64,000 nucleotides of DNA, taken from NCBI RefSeq assembly GCF_003268025.1, contig NZ_QLUW01000002.1, positions 744,001-808,000 on the forward strand, in the 5' to 3' direction. Position 1 is the first letter of the stretch. Every line of letters begins with the position of its first letter. The stretch is from Paenibacillus montanisoli. GTDB taxonomy: Bacteria; Bacillota; Bacilli; Paenibacillales; Paenibacillaceae. Shown here in pieces: positions 1 through 10,736 of this stretch. Both the position numbers and the translations under genes were made by a program. A model generated the notes under the pieces. The model did no database searches and was not told the origin of the DNA. It saw nothing but the letters and a program-made list of their open reading frames with translations.

Positions 1-130
1 CATAACGCCCGTTCACAAATTGCGCCCTCGTCGTCTCGGCGTTCGCGATATTCGAGGAAATGACGTCCATCCGCAGCCGTTGAGCGGTCAATGCGGAAGC
101 ACTGGCATCAAATCCGTTTGTTAACCTCAC
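1..130 (-). CDS. flgC: Flagellar basal-body rod protein FlgC (N-terminal part)
   Basis: Partial gene running off the left edge; only the first 43 codons are present. The reading begins at a GTG (128-130) and gives an N-terminus with ASALTAQRLRMDVISSNIAN, the hallmark rod/hook N-terminal motif of FlgC (proximal rod, exported by the flagellar type III system). The start lies two bases after the flgB stop, and a GGGAG lies upstream inside the end of flgB, so the two are translated as a pair. This is the beginning of the large flagellar/chemotaxis operon that follows codY in Bacilli. Confidence 0.9.
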   Translation of the reverse strand, partial: MRLTNGFDASASALTAQRLRMDVISSNIANAETTRAQFVNGRY

Positions 131-132
131 GT

Positions 133-543
133 TTAAGCTCTCCCTTCAATGCCAAGCCGCATCATTTTGACTTCATGGTTCATTTGCTGAACGTAGAAGT
201 TGTAGTTCAGTTGATTCTTCGCAAGAAGAGACATTTCTCGGTCTATGTCGACATTGTTGATATCGTTGTTCATGACCGATGATTCATCCGTTATCACCTT
301 CGCGCCGGGGACCGAAGTCGTTCCGCCGATCGGAATATGTCTGGCATTCGTTCTTCTTCCCATGACTTGGGATTGATTACCGCCCATGCTCTGCTCCAGC
401 AGCTGCTCGAAAACAATCTCGGAGCGTTTGAATTTCGGCGTATCTACATTGGCTATATTGTTGGAAATGACGCGCTGGCGCATCTCCGCTGCATGCATAG
501 CGCCCTGTAACCTGCTGAATTCCGGGCTATTCAACACGTTCAC
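133..543 (-). CDS. flgB: Flagellar basal-body rod protein FlgB
   Basis: 136-residue rod protein, first gene of the fla/che operon. The segment EMRQRVISNNIANVDTPKFK is the conserved N-terminal rod motif and the C-terminus (KNQLNYNFYVQQMNHEVKMM) is the paired coiled-coil segment of axial proteins. The reading frame is open further upstream, but a GTG at 541-543 preceded by GGAGGG with six bases of spacing is the natural start, and the protein then begins VNVLNSPEFSRLQGA as in relatives. It builds the proximal rod with FlgC. Confidence 0.93.
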   Translation of the reverse strand: MNVLNSPEFSRLQGAMHAAEMRQRVISNNIANVDTPKFKRSEIVFEQLLEQSMGGNQSQVMGRRTNARHIPIGGTTSVPGAKVITDESSVMNNDINNVDIDREMSLLAKNQLNYNFYVQQMNHEVKMMRLGIEGRA

Positions 544-610
544 TGAAAACCCTCCACTTTCCACATTGTGTATGTACCAATTCAACAGCTTCTCTCACAT
601 TCCTCTTTTA

Positions 611-731
611 TTCGACAAAGATTTAAAGAATCTTTGTAATTATGAAAGAGTTGTGTCGAACAATTCTATAAACTAATCTTCCTCATTTTTCTAATTTGAG
701 ACAATAAGAAAAAAGCCCTATCTTTGTCGAA
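611..731. repeat. 12-bp inverted repeat and hairpin in the flgB-codY intergenic region
   Basis: TTCGACAAAGAT at 611-622 recurs in inverted orientation at 720-731. The left copy also forms a local hairpin, ACAAAGATT/AATCTTTGT (615-623 and 629-637, 5-base loop). The right copy overlaps the codY terminator. The stretch 544-798 has no gene; it must hold any separate promoter of the flagellar operon, but I could not single out a convincing -35/-10 pair. Confidence 0.4.
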
Positions 732-740
732 AATAGGACT
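708..740 (-). terminator. Rho-independent terminator of codY
   Basis: On the minus strand AAGTCCTAT pairs with ATAGGGCTT (one mismatch) around an 10-base loop and is followed by TTTTTTC. It lies about 60 bases past the codY stop and would separate the hslVU-codY transcript from flgB. Confidence 0.7.
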
Positions 741-798
741 TGAAACAGGGATATTTGTACTGGTTTTTGAATGTTTTTGTAATGCTATTGTGGACTTG

Positions 799-1569
799 TT
801 AATTTTTATTCTTTTTCAGCTCCTGTAGAAGCTGGGTATTTAGTATCCTAATATAGGTACCTTTCATCCCGAGCGAACGCGTCTCAATGACCCCGGCGCT
901 CTCCAATTTACGAAGCGCATTCACAATAACCGATCTTGTAATGCCGACCCGGTCGGCGATTTTGGAGGCAACGAGAAGACCTTCTTTCCCATCTAGCTCC
1001 TCGAAAATATGCTCGACCGCTTCGAGCTCGCTGAACGAAAGCGACCCTACCGCGACAGCCACGACGGTACGGCTTCTGGCCTCCTGTTCGATTTCCTCCG
1101 CGCGTTCCCGCAGGATTTCCATCCCGACGATCGTACTGCCGTATTCCGCAAGGATAAGTTCGTCATCCCCAAATGGCTCGGAATTGCGAAGAAGCACGAG
1201 CGTGCCGATTCGATCACGGCCGCCTACGATCGGCACAACTGTCATTTTGCGTTGACCGGACATCATCGGGAACGATTCTACGACGCCTTCGTCCGTTTCG
1301 ACGTTCGTCACGGTTTCTTGCAAATTCATGAAGCGTTCGTTGCTCTCGGGCGAGAACCGCAGATCCGCTGCCGGCAGCGCTCGCAGCTGTTCATGCTGGA
1401 ACGGCCCGACCGCCGCGCAGCCTAGCACCTTCCCTTTGCGGCTCACGACGAATACGTCCGCCTGGATCGTTGAACAGAGCACCTCCGCCATCTCTTTAAA
1501 GTTGAGCGCTCCGCCGGCCGCACGTTGCAGCAGCCGGTTGAGCGTTCTTGTTTTTGCCAATAAAATCAT
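799..1569 (-). CDS. codY: GTP- and branched-chain-amino-acid-sensing repressor CodY
   Basis: 256-residue global nutrient regulator; family members are about 259. The N-terminal GAF-type effector domain (roughly 1-155) binds isoleucine/valine. The C-terminal winged helix carries the near-invariant run [19 protein letters not shown] beginning near residue 201, the DNA recognition helix. It acts in the cytoplasm, repressing amino-acid and peptide uptake and other starvation genes when GTP and BCAA are high. A good ribosome site (AGGAGGCATAAGCA) precedes the ATG, 33 bases after hslU, so it is co-transcribed with hslVU as in B. subtilis. Confidence 0.96.
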   Translation of the reverse strand: MILLAKTRTLNRLLQRAAGGALNFKEMAEVLCSTIQADVFVVSRKGKVLGCAAVGPFQHEQLRALPAADLRFSPESNERFMNLQETVTNVETDEGVVESFPMMSGQRKMTVVPIVGGRDRIGTLVLLRNSEPFGDDELILAEYGSTIVGMEILRERAEEIEQEARSRTVVAVAVGSLSFSELEAVEHIFEELDGKEGLLVASKIADRVGITRSVIVNALRKLESAGVIETRSLGMKGTYIRILNTQLLQELKKNKN

Positions 1570-1601
1570 TGCTTATGCCTCCTACTTTCCTTGCCGGTCC
1601 T

Positions 1602-3011
1602 TTACAGTATATATTGACTTAAATCGCGATTTTTCGCAATGCCGCCTAATTTTTCTCTTACATACTCCGGCGTGATGATCAATTCGTCCAGCGACAGCTC
1701 CGGCGCCTCGAAGGACAAATCCTCCAGCAGCTTCTCCAAAATCGTATGAAGACGGCGCGCGCCGATATTTTCCGTATTTTTATTAACTTCGGCGGCGATG
1801 GAGGCCAGCTCGCGGATCGCATCATCGGAGAACGTAATGGTGATGCCCTCCGTTTCCAGCAGCGCCGTATATTGCGTTGTCAATGCATTTTTAGGCTCGG
1901 TTAATATTTTCACGAAATCCTCGAGAGTTAAAGAAGTCAACTCTACCCGAATCGGGAACCGCCCCTGAAGCTCCGGAATCAAATCGGACGGTTTAGCCAT
2001 ATGAAATGCTCCTGCGGCAATAAACAGCACATAGTCCGTTTTGACCGGTCCGTACTTCGTCATAACGGTGGAGCCTTCGACAATCGGCAAAATATCCCGC
2101 TGCACGCCTTCCCGAGACACATCCGGTCCCGAGCCTCTGGAAGAGCTTGCGATTTTGTCAATCTCGTCAATGAAAATAATGCCGGACTGCTCTGCGCGGC
2201 TGACGGATTCCGAGATGACGTCATCCATATCGATCAGCTTATTCGCCTCTTCCTGCGTAAGCGCCTTGCGCGCCTCCTTCACAGGCAGCTTCCGTTTCTT
2301 CGCGCGCTTCGGCATGAGCTGCCCGAAGAGCTCCTGCATATTGGCACCCATGCCCATATTGTCGTTGCCGCCCTGTCCTGCGATCATATCGAGCATGTTC
2401 GGGGTGTTATCCTCAACCTCGATCTCGATGATCTCGCTCTCAAGCTTGCCGGCGGCAAGCTGCTCCTTCACTTGTTTGCGGCGCTCCAGAACCGAAGCGC
2501 TCTCTTCCGGCTCCGCTTCCGGTTCTTTCGTTCCGGAATTGTTGCCAAACAGCATTTCCAACGGGTTTTTCGGCGATTTCGGCTTTGCAGACGATGGTAC
2601 GAGCAGTGCGACGATGCGTTCGTTCGCCTGTTTCTCCGCCTTATCCTTCACCTTTTCCGTCCGTTCCTGCTTCACCATGCGGATTGCCGTTTCCACCAGA
2701 TCGCGCACCATCGATTCCACATCGCGTCCGACATAGCCTACCTCGGTAAATTTCGTTGCCTCTACCTTAACGAAAGGCGCATTGACCAGCTTAGCGAGCC
2801 GTCTGGCAATTTCGGTTTTACCTACGCCTGTAGGTCCGATCATCAAAATATTTTTCGGCACGATTTCGTCCCTTATCGCCTCATCGAGGCGGCTTCTCCG
2901 GTATCTATTGCGCAGCGCAACCGCAACCGAACGTTTAGCTTGCTTTTGCCCGACGATATATTTATCAAGCTCTGTCACAATTTGCCTCGGTGTCATCGCT
3001 TCATTCGCCAT
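1602..3011 (-). CDS. hslU: ATP-dependent protease ATPase subunit HslU (ClpY)
   Basis: 469-residue AAA+ unfoldase that feeds substrates into the HslV peptidase. The start chosen is the ATG of [22 protein letters not shown], seven bases after GGAGGG; a slightly longer frame would add five residues that encode this ribosome site. Walker A GPTGVGKT is at residues 59-66, a Walker B with [11 protein letters not shown] lies in the second half, and the protein ends in the C-terminal [10 protein letters not shown] tail that docks into HslV. The poorly conserved, charged middle region (about 150-240) is the I domain. It lies between hslV and codY in one operon. Confidence 0.96.
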   Translation of the reverse strand: MANEAMTPRQIVTELDKYIVGQKQAKRSVAVALRNRYRRSRLDEAIRDEIVPKNILMIGPTGVGKTEIARRLAKLVNAPFVKVEATKFTEVGYVGRDVESMVRDLVETAIRMVKQERTEKVKDKAEKQANERIVALLVPSSAKPKSPKNPLEMLFGNNSGTKEPEAEPEESASVLERRKQVKEQLAAGKLESEIIEIEVEDNTPNMLDMIAGQGGNDNMGMGANMQELFGQLMPKRAKKRKLPVKEARKALTQEEANKLIDMDDVISESVSRAEQSGIIFIDEIDKIASSSRGSGPDVSREGVQRDILPIVEGSTVMTKYGPVKTDYVLFIAAGAFHMAKPSDLIPELQGRFPIRVELTSLTLEDFVKILTEPKNALTTQYTALLETEGITITFSDDAIRELASIAAEVNKNTENIGARRLHTILEKLLEDLSFEAPELSLDELIITPEYVREKLGGIAKNRDLSQYIL

Positions 3012-3052
3012 CTCTGATCCCTCCAAATAAGTCCGGTTATGATCCAGCCGCT

Positions 3053-3598
3053 TTATCCAATCTCTTCAACGATAATATTGCGGTTAGTAAAAACGCAGAT
3101 ATCAGCCGCGATTTCAAGGGCCGATTTAACCATGTCTTTCGCTTCAAGCTGCGGCGCATGCTGATGCAGCGCGCGTGCGGCCGCGAGCGCGAAGCTGCCT
3201 CCGGAGCCGATCGCCAAGATTCCGTCATCAGGCTCGATGATTTCTCCGTTTCCGGAGATCAACAGCAGTCCGGTCGTATCCATAACGATCATCATCGCCT
3301 CCAGCTTGCGCAGCACGCGGTCCGAGCGCCAATCCTTGGCGAGCTCGACAGCAGCGCGCTGCAAGTTGCCGTGATGCTCCTCCAATTTGCCCTCGAACTT
3401 TTCAAACAGCGAGATTGCGTCAGCTACCGAACCCGCAAAGCCGGCAATGACTTGCCCGCGGTAAAGACGCCGAACCTTCTTCGCATGATGCTTCATGACC
3501 ATACTATTGCCGAACGTGACCTGCCCGTCACCTGCAATCGCGCCTTTCCCATTGTGGCGAACCGCACAGATCGTCGTTGCATGGAACTGCATTTCCAT
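3053..3598 (-). CDS. hslV: ATP-dependent protease peptidase subunit HslV (ClpQ)
   Basis: 181-residue proteasome-beta-like peptidase, usual length. It forms a double hexamer capped by HslU. The core motifs [28 protein letters not shown] and LAIGSGG are intact. The N-terminus [13 protein letters not shown] places the TT pair used as catalytic threonine in Gram-negative HslV at residues 8-9. In B. subtilis ClpQ the nucleophile is reported to be an N-terminal serine right after Met; here residue 2 is Glu, so processing to Thr8 would be expected. GAGGAGG precedes the ATG. It heads the hslVU-codY operon after a trmFO terminator. Confidence 0.95.
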   Translation of the reverse strand: MEMQFHATTICAVRHNGKGAIAGDGQVTFGNSMVMKHHAKKVRRLYRGQVIAGFAGSVADAISLFEKFEGKLEEHHGNLQRAAVELAKDWRSDRVLRKLEAMMIVMDTTGLLLISGNGEIIEPDDGILAIGSGGSFALAAARALHQHAPQLEAKDMVKSALEIAADICVFTNRNIIVEEIG

Positions 3599-3712
3599 CG
3601 ATAGAACCTCCTCAAAGTTTCGCTTTCAACCAAACGGGACGGCTTTGGAAAAATCATATAAACGCGAATAAAACTACTTCGTAAGAATAGCTTGAGTTTT
3701 GCAAAAACTTCT

Positions 3713-3756
3713 ATAAAAAGGAAGCAGCGGCCATGGATTCGATCAAAGCCGCTGCT
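3713..3756 (-). terminator. Terminator of the topA-trmFO transcript
   Basis: AGCAGCGGC (3723-3731) pairs with GCCGCTGCT (3748-3756); read on the minus strand the hairpin is followed by TCCTTTTTAT. It separates trmFO from hslV, so hslVU-codY should have its own promoter in the AT-rich bases 3600-3712. In B. subtilis this gap holds codV (xerC); here no recombinase gene is present. Confidence 0.75.
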
Positions 3757-3780
3757 CATGCCTGATGAATGTAGACGGGG

Positions 3781-5145
3781 TTAGTCGCTTACCGGTTCCG
3801 GTTCTGCTGCTTCCGGTTCAGCCGGGTAGCCCAGCTGCTCCGCTTTGAACCGAGCAAGCTGCGATAAGGCGCGATTCGCAATCGCATCGTTCTTATCCTT
3901 CTTGCTGCGCATCCGCTTCTCAAGCGGCGGGAACAAGCCGAAATTCGCGTTCATCGGCTGGAAGTGTTTGAAATCCGCAGTCGTAATGTACTGCGCCATG
4001 CTGCCAAGCGTCGTATCCGCCGGCAAAACGAGCGGTTCCAGGCCGCGGGCCAGTCTTCCAGCATTCAAGCCTGCAATCAGGCCCGAGGCGGCAGATTCGA
4101 CATAGCCTTCCACACCCGTCATTTGACCCGCAAAGAACAGCGTATCGCGGATAAGGGTTTGATACGTCGGCTGAAGCAGCTTAGGCGAATTGATAAACGT
4201 GTTGCGATGCATCACGCCATAACGGACGAATTCCGCGTTCTCGAGTCCTGGAATCAACGACAGCACCCGCTTCTGCTCGCCCCATTTCAGATGGGTCTGG
4301 AAGCCGACCAAATTATAGAGCGTGCCTGCAGCGTTGTCCTGACGCAGCTGAACGACGGCATGGGGCAGCTTGCCGGTATGGGGATTCATTAGCCCTACCG
4401 GCTTCATCGGACCAAAGAGCACCGTCTGCTTGCCGCGGCTCGCCATAACCTCGATCGGCATGCAGCCTTCGAAATACTGCTCCTTCTCGAATTCTTTCAA
4501 CGCTGCCGTTTCGGCCGTAATAAGCGCGTCATAGAACCGGTCAAACTCCTCTTCCGTCATCGGACAGTTCAGGTAAGCCGCTTCCCCCTTATCGTAGCGC
4601 GAAGCGAGGTATACCTTCGACATGTCGATGGAATCCTTCTCCACGATCGGCGCTGCCGCATCGTAGAAATAGAAGTACTCTTGACCCAGCAGCTGCTGGA
4701 TCTGGGCGGATAACTCCGGTGCTGTAAGCGGCCCCGTAGCAATAACTACGATGCCGTCCTTCGGAATTTCTTTCACTTCCTCCGTCCGCACGTCGATAAG
4801 CGGATGCTCCTTCAACATTCTCGTAACATCTCCGGAGAACCCGTCGCGGTCAACGGCAAGCGCTCCTCCTGCCGGTACCGCATTCCGATCGGCGCAATCA
4901 AGAATCAAGGAATTCATTCTGCGCATTTCTTCTTTTAGTACGCCGACGGCGTTTGTAAGCCCGTTTGCGCGCAGACTGTTGCTGCACACAAGCTCAGCGA
5001 AATTGTTTGTATGGTGAGCAGGCGTCTTCGTCGCCGGTCTCATTTCGTAAAGTGTAACAGGCACTCCCTGCGAAGCGATTTGCCAAGCAGCCTCACTGCC
5101 TGCAAGACCTGCGCCGATGACTGTTACACGCTTTAATTCTGACAA
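3781..5145 (-). CDS. trmFO: Methylenetetrahydrofolate-tRNA-(uracil-5-)-methyltransferase TrmFO
   Basis: FAD- and folate-dependent enzyme making 5-methyluridine 54 in the T loop of tRNA. The N-terminal Rossmann motif [16 protein letters not shown] binds [21 protein letters not shown], the [15 protein letters not shown] segment and [18 protein letters not shown] are family signatures. I prefer the TTG at 5143-5145, eight bases after GGATGG, giving [13 protein letters not shown] (454 residues). An ATG four codons upstream (5157) is possible but abuts its own ribosome site. It lies 23 bases after topA, in the same transcript. Confidence 0.94.
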   Translation of the reverse strand: MSELKRVTVIGAGLAGSEAAWQIASQGVPVTLYEMRPATKTPAHHTNNFAELVCSNSLRANGLTNAVGVLKEEMRRMNSLILDCADRNAVPAGGALAVDRDGFSGDVTRMLKEHPLIDVRTEEVKEIPKDGIVVIATGPLTAPELSAQIQQLLGQEYFYFYDAAAPIVEKDSIDMSKVYLASRYDKGEAAYLNCPMTEEEFDRFYDALITAETAALKEFEKEQYFEGCMPIEVMASRGKQTVLFGPMKPVGLMNPHTGKLPHAVVQLRQDNAAGTLYNLVGFQTHLKWGEQKRVLSLIPGLENAEFVRYGVMHRNTFINSPKLLQPTYQTLIRDTLFFAGQMTGVEGYVESAASGLIAGLNAGRLARGLEPLVLPADTTLGSMAQYITTADFKHFQPMNANFGLFPPLEKRMRSKKDKNDAIANRALSQLARFKAEQLGYPAEPEAAEPEPVSD

Positions 5146-5168
5146 TGAACTTACCATCCTTTCAATCT

Positions 5169-7271
5169 TTAACCTTCAGCCGGCTCTTGCTCCTCAAGCA
5201 CTTCTTCCGTGTATTCGCACTGTGTGCAGGCAAGCTTAGCGCCGCTGCGGTTCCGTTTCTCTACCATCAAGCTGCCGCATTGCGGACAAGGCTTCGTTGT
5301 CGGCTTATCCCAAGACACATAATCGCAGCCCGGATACTGATCGCAGCCGTAGAAAACGCGTCCTTTCTTGCTGCGGCGCTCGATAATCTTACCTTCCTCG
5401 CATTTTGGGCAAGGTACGCCGATATCTTTGACGATCGGCTTCGTGGTGCGGCAGTCCGGGAAGCCCGAGCAGGCCAGAAACTTGCCGAAACGGCCCATTT
5501 TGTATACCAAATGGCGGCCGCATTTCTCGCAAATCTCATCGGAGATTTCGTCTTGCAGCTCCACTTCCTTCATCTCGTCCTCGGCTACTTCCAACCGTTT
5601 CTCAAACGAGGTATAGAAGTTCGCAAGTACTTTCACCCAATCTTCTTTGCCATCCTCCACATGGTCGAGGTCGTCTTCCATATGCGCGGTAAATTCCGCA
5701 TCGAGGATTTCCGGGAAGAACTCCTCCATCATTTGAATGACAAGCTCGCCAAGCTCGGTCGGAAAGAACTTCTTCTCTTCGATCGCGACATAGCCCCGCT
5801 TCTGGATCGTTTCAAGCGTCGGCGCATATGTACTCGGACGGCCGATCCCGACTTCCTCCATCATCCGGACAAGACGCGCTTCGGAATAACGCGGCGGAGG
5901 CTGCGTGAAGTGCTGTTTCGGTTCAACCGATTCCGTACCGACAACATTGCCGACTGCAAGCGGAGGGAGAAACTTCTCTTCATCCGTCGTGCCGTCGTCA
6001 TTGCCTTCGACATAGATTTTCATAAAGCCGTGAAACTTCACTTTTGAGCCGACGGCACGGAACACGGCACCGTTGCCGACTAAGAAATCGACCGTCATCG
6101 TATCCAACACAGCCGAGGACATTTGACTCGAAACAAAACGTTCCCATACTAGCTTATACAGTCTGAATTGGTCGCGGCTCAGGAACTCCTTAACCGTATC
6201 GGGATCGCGCAGCACGGAGGTCGGCCGAACCGCTTCATGCGCATCCTGCGCGTTGCTGTTCTTCTTCGCGTACACGCGCGGCTGCTCCGGCACGAAGGCG
6301 GCGCCGTATTTCTCTTCAATATAAGTCTTCGCTTCCTCTTGAGCGACAGGCGAAATACGCGTCGAATCCGTTCTCATATAGGTGATGAGACCGACTGTGC
6401 CTTCCTTGCCAAGGTCGACGCCTTCATACAGCTGCTGAGCGACCGACATCGTTTTGGACGCGCGGAAGCCGAGCTTGCGCGCAGCCTCTTGCTGAAGCGA
6501 GCTCGTGATGAAAGGTGCCGCCGGATTGCGCTGGCGCTCCTTCTCCTTCACTTCTTGAACCGTGAAAGCGGAGTCGCCCATCGCTTTCAGCACCTCTTGC
6601 ACTTCGCCTTCGTTGCCCAGGTCCCGCTTCTCTCCGTTAAGAGAGTGATACTTCGCTTCAAAGGTCGTCGATCCTTGCTTGAGTTGTGCCGTAATGGACC
6701 AATATTCTTCGGGAACAAACGCGTCGATCTCGTTCTCCCGGTCGATGATCAGCTTCACGGCTACGGATTGCACCCGCCCGGCGGACAGGCCTTTCTTAAC
6801 CTTCTTCCATAGCAGCGGGCTGATCTTATAGCCGACCAAGCGATCCAGGATGCGCCGCGCCTGCTGCGCGTTCACCAGATCCATATTGATCGGTCTCGGC
6901 GTTTTAAACGCGTCTTTGACCGCCTGCTTCGTGATCTCATTAAACACGACCCGGCAGGTGTCTTTCTCGTCTATTTCCAGATAATGCGCCAAATGCCACG
7001 CTATCGCTTCACCCTCGCGATCAGGGTCGGCTGCGAGATAGACTTTTTTCACTTTTTTGCTGGCATCCTTTAATTCCTTCAGGACACTGCCTTTACCGCG
7101 GATCGTTATATATTTAGGTTGAAAATCATTTTCAACTTCGACGCCGATCTGGCTTTTGGGCAAATCGCGGATATGGCCCATCGATGCTTTGACGATGTAT
7201 TTGCTGCCTAGATATTTGCCTATTGTTTTCGCTTTTGCCGGTGATTCGACGATGACAAGTGAATCCGCCAT
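5169..7271 (-). CDS. topA: DNA topoisomerase I
   Basis: 700-residue type IA topoisomerase relaxing negative supercoils. It has the N-terminal Toprim domain ([29 protein letters not shown]), the catalytic tyrosine in [14 protein letters not shown], and three C-terminal tetracysteine zinc fingers beginning CEKCG, CPKCEEG and CPQCG. The length is typical of Firmicutes. GGAGGG sits seven bases before the ATG. It lies between dprA (27 bases upstream) and trmFO, the conserved order. Confidence 0.97.
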   Translation of the reverse strand: MADSLVIVESPAKAKTIGKYLGSKYIVKASMGHIRDLPKSQIGVEVENDFQPKYITIRGKGSVLKELKDASKKVKKVYLAADPDREGEAIAWHLAHYLEIDEKDTCRVVFNEITKQAVKDAFKTPRPINMDLVNAQQARRILDRLVGYKISPLLWKKVKKGLSAGRVQSVAVKLIIDRENEIDAFVPEEYWSITAQLKQGSTTFEAKYHSLNGEKRDLGNEGEVQEVLKAMGDSAFTVQEVKEKERQRNPAAPFITSSLQQEAARKLGFRASKTMSVAQQLYEGVDLGKEGTVGLITYMRTDSTRISPVAQEEAKTYIEEKYGAAFVPEQPRVYAKKNSNAQDAHEAVRPTSVLRDPDTVKEFLSRDQFRLYKLVWERFVSSQMSSAVLDTMTVDFLVGNGAVFRAVGSKVKFHGFMKIYVEGNDDGTTDEEKFLPPLAVGNVVGTESVEPKQHFTQPPPRYSEARLVRMMEEVGIGRPSTYAPTLETIQKRGYVAIEEKKFFPTELGELVIQMMEEFFPEILDAEFTAHMEDDLDHVEDGKEDWVKVLANFYTSFEKRLEVAEDEMKEVELQDEISDEICEKCGRHLVYKMGRFGKFLACSGFPDCRTTKPIVKDIGVPCPKCEEGKIIERRSKKGRVFYGCDQYPGCDYVSWDKPTTKPCPQCGSLMVEKRNRSGAKLACTQCEYTEEVLEEQEPAEG

Positions 7272-7297
7272 GGATGCGCCCTCCTCTCCAATGCATG

Positions 7298-8413
7298 CTA
7301 CATTACACTATATATGGAACCCGGATGCTGTTCAATCTTCCGTTTTATAGTTAAATTTATCAGAACTGAATGCAAAAGTCCAAAAGGAAAGGAAGAGAGC
7401 TCGTGCAAACGGTCTGTCGACAGCGGCCCATCCTGCAGCAAACCCAGTAAATAAGCCTCATTCTCATCCAGTTCTGCTTCTGTCGATTGGGACCTGCCAG
7501 CTGTATCGGATAAACTTGCCGCCTTTTGCTTCAATAGGCCGGCATAGTCTTCCAATATATCTTCGGCGGATGCGACCAGCTTGGCGCCTTGCCGGATTAA
7601 GTCGTTCGTCCCGGCGCTCTTGGGCGATGATATCGGCCCTGGGACGGCAAATACGTCACGCGACATCTCGAGCGCTTGATCGGCCGTAATAAGAGAACCG
7701 CTCCGCGCAGCCGCTTCAACGATGACTGTTCCTAATGATAGACCGGCAATAATCCGGTTGCGAAGCGGAAATAGTCCCGGATGAAAAGGCGTACCTGGCG
7801 CTACCTCCGATACGATAACCCCTCGTTTGGCGATTTCGTGATAGAGCGCTCGATTGTCGAGGGGATAGATTTTATCGACAGGCGTCCCAAGCACCGCAAC
7901 CGTGCTGCCAGCGCCTTCTAACGCGCCCTCGTGGGCCAGCGCATCAATCCCCCGCGCCATCCCGCTGACAACCGTCAGCCCTCGCTCTGAGAGCCTTCTA
8001 GCCAGCTCTGACGCTGTTTTTCTGCCATAAGCGGTAGGTCCTCTCGTTCCTACTATTGCGATCGCAGGCTTATGGAGCAGCTCCGCATTCCCGATTGTAT
8101 ACAGAACCCAGGGCGGCTGCGGCGTTTCTCTCAGCAGCTCCGGATAATCATCGTCGAACCATGTCAATACTTGAATGCCTTGCCTAGATAACCGTTCAGA
8201 ACGATCGGCCACTCTTACCGTTGCGAACGCATTTGACACAGCCTGCGCCTGATCCGGCTTTAGACCAACCGTTGACATCCACGCTTCAGGGGAAAATCGT
8301 TCATATTGCTTCCACTGACCGCATGCTGCAGCTTTGCGTATGGACTGCCATCCGATACCCGGCGTTTCGTGCAGCGTAAGCAGCAGCTCGCGCCATTCTA
8401 AATTTTCCTTCAT
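7298..8413 (-). CDS. dprA: DNA-processing protein DprA (Smf)
   Basis: 371-residue protein that loads RecA on incoming single-stranded DNA during natural transformation. Order of domains: N-terminal helix-hairpin/SAM-like region (about 1-75), extended Rossmann fold with GTRGPTAYGR, VVSGMARGIDALAHEGAL, NRALYHEIAKRG and FPLRNRIIAGLS, then a C-terminal winged helix (about 310-371) ending IEQHPGSIYSVM. It lies 176 bases downstream of sucD, beyond the sucD terminator. Presence of dprA and comM in one window suggests transformation machinery is retained but does not prove competence. Confidence 0.94.
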   Translation of the reverse strand: MKENLEWRELLLTLHETPGIGWQSIRKAAACGQWKQYERFSPEAWMSTVGLKPDQAQAVSNAFATVRVADRSERLSRQGIQVLTWFDDDYPELLRETPQPPWVLYTIGNAELLHKPAIAIVGTRGPTAYGRKTASELARRLSERGLTVVSGMARGIDALAHEGALEGAGSTVAVLGTPVDKIYPLDNRALYHEIAKRGVIVSEVAPGTPFHPGLFPLRNRIIAGLSLGTVIVEAAARSGSLITADQALEMSRDVFAVPGPISSPKSAGTNDLIRQGAKLVASAEDILEDYAGLLKQKAASLSDTAGRSQSTEAELDENEAYLLGLLQDGPLSTDRLHELSSFPFGLLHSVLINLTIKRKIEQHPGSIYSVM

Positions 8414-8505
8414 TAATAATGCACCGTCCTTTGTTATGACGGCTTACACTCATTCTTATTTTGACTGCAAGGAATAGAGAATGCAAGCCGAGTATGATGG
8501 ATCAA

Positions 8506-8554
8506 TAAAAAAAGCAACCCTCCGAAAGCCCGGGCGGGCGGATCGGAAGGTTGC
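8506..8554 (-). terminator. Terminator of sucCD
   Basis: GCAACCCTCCG (8514-8524) pairs with CGGAAGGTTGC (8544-8554) with one mismatch; on the minus strand it is followed by eight T residues (8506-8513). Strong intrinsic terminator 36 bases after the sucD stop. Confidence 0.88.
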
Positions 8555-8589
8555 TTACCTTCAATTGATGCTTATCTGCTATCCAATTG

Positions 8590-9519
8590 TTAATGCGTTT
8601 TGCATTTCTCGAGCATGCCGCGCTCTTCCAGAACGCTGACAAGCGTGGACCCCATATCGGAAGGAGTAGGAGCAACGCGAATGCCGCATTTCTCAAGCGT
8701 AGCGATTTTCTCGGCAGCAGTACCTTTACCGCCGGAAATGATCGCGCCTGCATGTCCCATCCGTTTGCCTGGAGGAGCTGTTGCGCCGCCGATGAAGCCG
8801 ACAACCGGCTTCTTCATGTTGGCTTTTACCCACTCGGCCGCTTCTTCTTCAGCGGAACCGCCGATTTCGCCGATCATAATGACGGCATACGTATCCGGAT
8901 CTTCATTGAACATGCTCAAAATGTCAATGAACTCGGAGCCTTTTACAGGGTCGCCGCCGATGCCAATCGCGGAGGATTGACCGATACCGCGTGTAGTCAG
9001 CTGGTGTACAGCCTCGTATGTAAGCGTTCCGGAACGGGAAACGACGCCTACATGGCCTTTCGTATGGATGTAGCCCGGCATGATGCCGATTTTGCACTCG
9101 CCCGGCGTGATTACGCCTGGGCAGTTCGGTCCGATCAGGCGCGTTTTGCGGCCTTCCATGTACCGTTTAACTTTAATCATGTCGATGACGGGAATGCCTT
9201 CGGTAATGCAGATAACCAAATCAAGCTCCGCATCGACAGCTTCCATAATGGAGTCAGCCGCGAAAGCAGGCGGTACGTAAATAACGGATGCCGTTGCACC
9301 TGTTTTGGCAACCGCCTCGGCTACTGTATTGAAAACCGGAAGGGAAACAACGTTACCGTTCTCCAGCGTAATATCGACGTTTGTTCCGCCTTTGCCCGGC
9401 GTAACGCCGCCAACCATTTGGGTACCGTAATCCAGGGCGCCCTTCGCATGAAACAAACCTGTAGCGCCGGTAATACCTTGGGTAATGACTTTTGTATTTT
9501 TGTCTACCAAAATGCTCAT
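8590..9519 (-). CDS. sucD: Succinate-CoA ligase (ADP-forming) subunit alpha
   Basis: 309-residue TCA-cycle subunit that binds CoA and carries the phosphohistidine. Visible: [18 protein letters not shown] (CoA-binding fold), [32 protein letters not shown], and the active-site histidine loop [14 protein letters not shown]. It works with SucC converting succinyl-CoA to succinate with substrate-level phosphorylation. It starts 56 bases after sucC and shares its transcript. Confidence 0.97.
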   Translation of the reverse strand: MSILVDKNTKVITQGITGATGLFHAKGALDYGTQMVGGVTPGKGGTNVDITLENGNVVSLPVFNTVAEAVAKTGATASVIYVPPAFAADSIMEAVDAELDLVICITEGIPVIDMIKVKRYMEGRKTRLIGPNCPGVITPGECKIGIMPGYIHTKGHVGVVSRSGTLTYEAVHQLTTRGIGQSSAIGIGGDPVKGSEFIDILSMFNEDPDTYAVIMIGEIGGSAEEEAAEWVKANMKKPVVGFIGGATAPPGKRMGHAGAIISGGKGTAAEKIATLEKCGIRVAPTPSDMGSTLVSVLEERGMLEKCKTH

Positions 9520-9575
9520 CGAAACTCACATCCCCTAAATGAATTCGTATGCCGCCTAAGCGCGACACTCATGTC

Positions 9576-10736
9576 TTACTTCACTAGCGCGACGATTTTT
9601 TGCGCACCGTCGGCCATAGAGTCGGCAGCCACGATGTTTAGTCCGGATTCGTTCAACATTTTTTTGCCGAGTTCCACGTTCGTGCCTTCCAGGCGAACGA
9701 CGAGCGGACGGTCAAGACCGAGCTCCTTCGCTGCCGAAATTACACCGTCTGCGATAATATCGCACTTCATGATACCGCCGAAAATGTTAACGAAAATGCC
9801 CTTAACCTTCTCGTCGGAGAGAATGATTTTGAATGCTTCCGTTACTTTCTCTTTGGTTGCGCCGCCCCCTACGTCAAGGAAGTTGGCAGGGTCGCCGCCG
9901 TAGTATTTGATAATATCCATTGTCGCCATCGCAAGACCTGCGCCGTTAACCATGCAGCCGATGTTGCCATCGAGCGCGATGTAGCTCAGATCGAACTTGG
10001 ACGCTTGAATTTCCTTCTCGTCTTCCTCGTCCAAATCGCGCAGCTCAAGAACGTCTTTGTGACGGTAAAGCGCGTTGGAATCGAAGTTCAGCTTCGCGTC
10101 AAGCGCCATTACGTTGCCGTCGCCTGTTACGACGAGCGGATTGATCTCTGCGATCGAGCAATCCTTCTCAACGAACGCTGTGTACAGTGCAAGCATGAAC
10201 TTGGCGGCTTTGCCCACCAGCTCGTTTGGAATGTTGATGGAGTAAGCCAGCTTGCGCGCTTGGAACACTTGAAGTCCGACCGCGGGATCGATCACTTCTT
10301 TGAAAATCTTCTCCGGCGTGTGCTCTGCTACCTCTTCAATCTCAGTGCCGCCTTCTTCGGACGCCATCATGACGATGCGGCCGGTAACGCGGTCTACGAC
10401 AAGACCGATGTAGTATTCCTTTTTAATGTCGCAGCCTTGCTCGATAAGCAGGCGCTTAACTTCTTTCCCCTCTGGACCCGTTTGATGGGTTACAAGCACT
10501 TTACCGAGAATTTGGTCAGCATAGCTGCGAACCTCATCCAAATTTTTGGCAACTTTTACACCGCCCGCTTTACCGCGGCCGCCTGCGTGAATTTGTGCTT
10601 TAACGACGACAACCGGCGTACCCAGCGCTTCCGCTGCAGCCACCGCTTCATCGACAGAGAACGCCACTTTACCTTCCGGTACGACTACCCCATACTGCTT
10701 AAGCAGTTGTTTACCCTGATACTCATGGATATTCAT
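9576..10736 (-). CDS. sucC: Succinate-CoA ligase (ADP-forming) subunit beta
   Basis: 386-residue ATP-grasp subunit, usual length. N-terminus [17 protein letters not shown], nucleotide-binding segment [18 protein letters not shown], and C-terminal [17 protein letters not shown] with [10 protein letters not shown] identify it. AGGAGG lies upstream of the ATG. It is first gene of sucC-sucD; a TGTTACAAT extended -10 at 10796-10804 on the minus strand is a plausible promoter element. Confidence 0.97.
   Translation of the reverse strand: MNIHEYQGKQLLKQYGVVVPEGKVAFSVDEAVAAAEALGTPVVVVKAQIHAGGRGKAGGVKVAKNLDEVRSYADQILGKVLVTHQTGPEGKEVKRLLIEQGCDIKKEYYIGLVVDRVTGRIVMMASEEGGTEIEEVAEHTPEKIFKEVIDPAVGLQVFQARKLAYSINIPNELVGKAAKFMLALYTAFVEKDCSIAEINPLVVTGDGNVMALDAKLNFDSNALYRHKDVLELRDLDEEDEKEIQASKFDLSYIALDGNIGCMVNGAGLAMATMDIIKYYGGDPANFLDVGGGATKEKVTEAFKIILSDEKVKGIFVNIFGGIMKCDIIADGVISAAKELGLDRPLVVRLEGTNVELGKKMLNESGLNIVAADSMADGAQKIVALVK

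Noticed and set aside
2001-3017. Long open frame antisense to hslU (338 codons)
   Set aside because: Strongly supported HslU lies on the other strand; the antisense translation is Arg/His/Leu rich, typical of a shadow frame in GC-rich DNA.
8587-9903. 438-codon plus-strand frame across sucD and sucC
   Set aside because: Shadow of two conserved enzymes.
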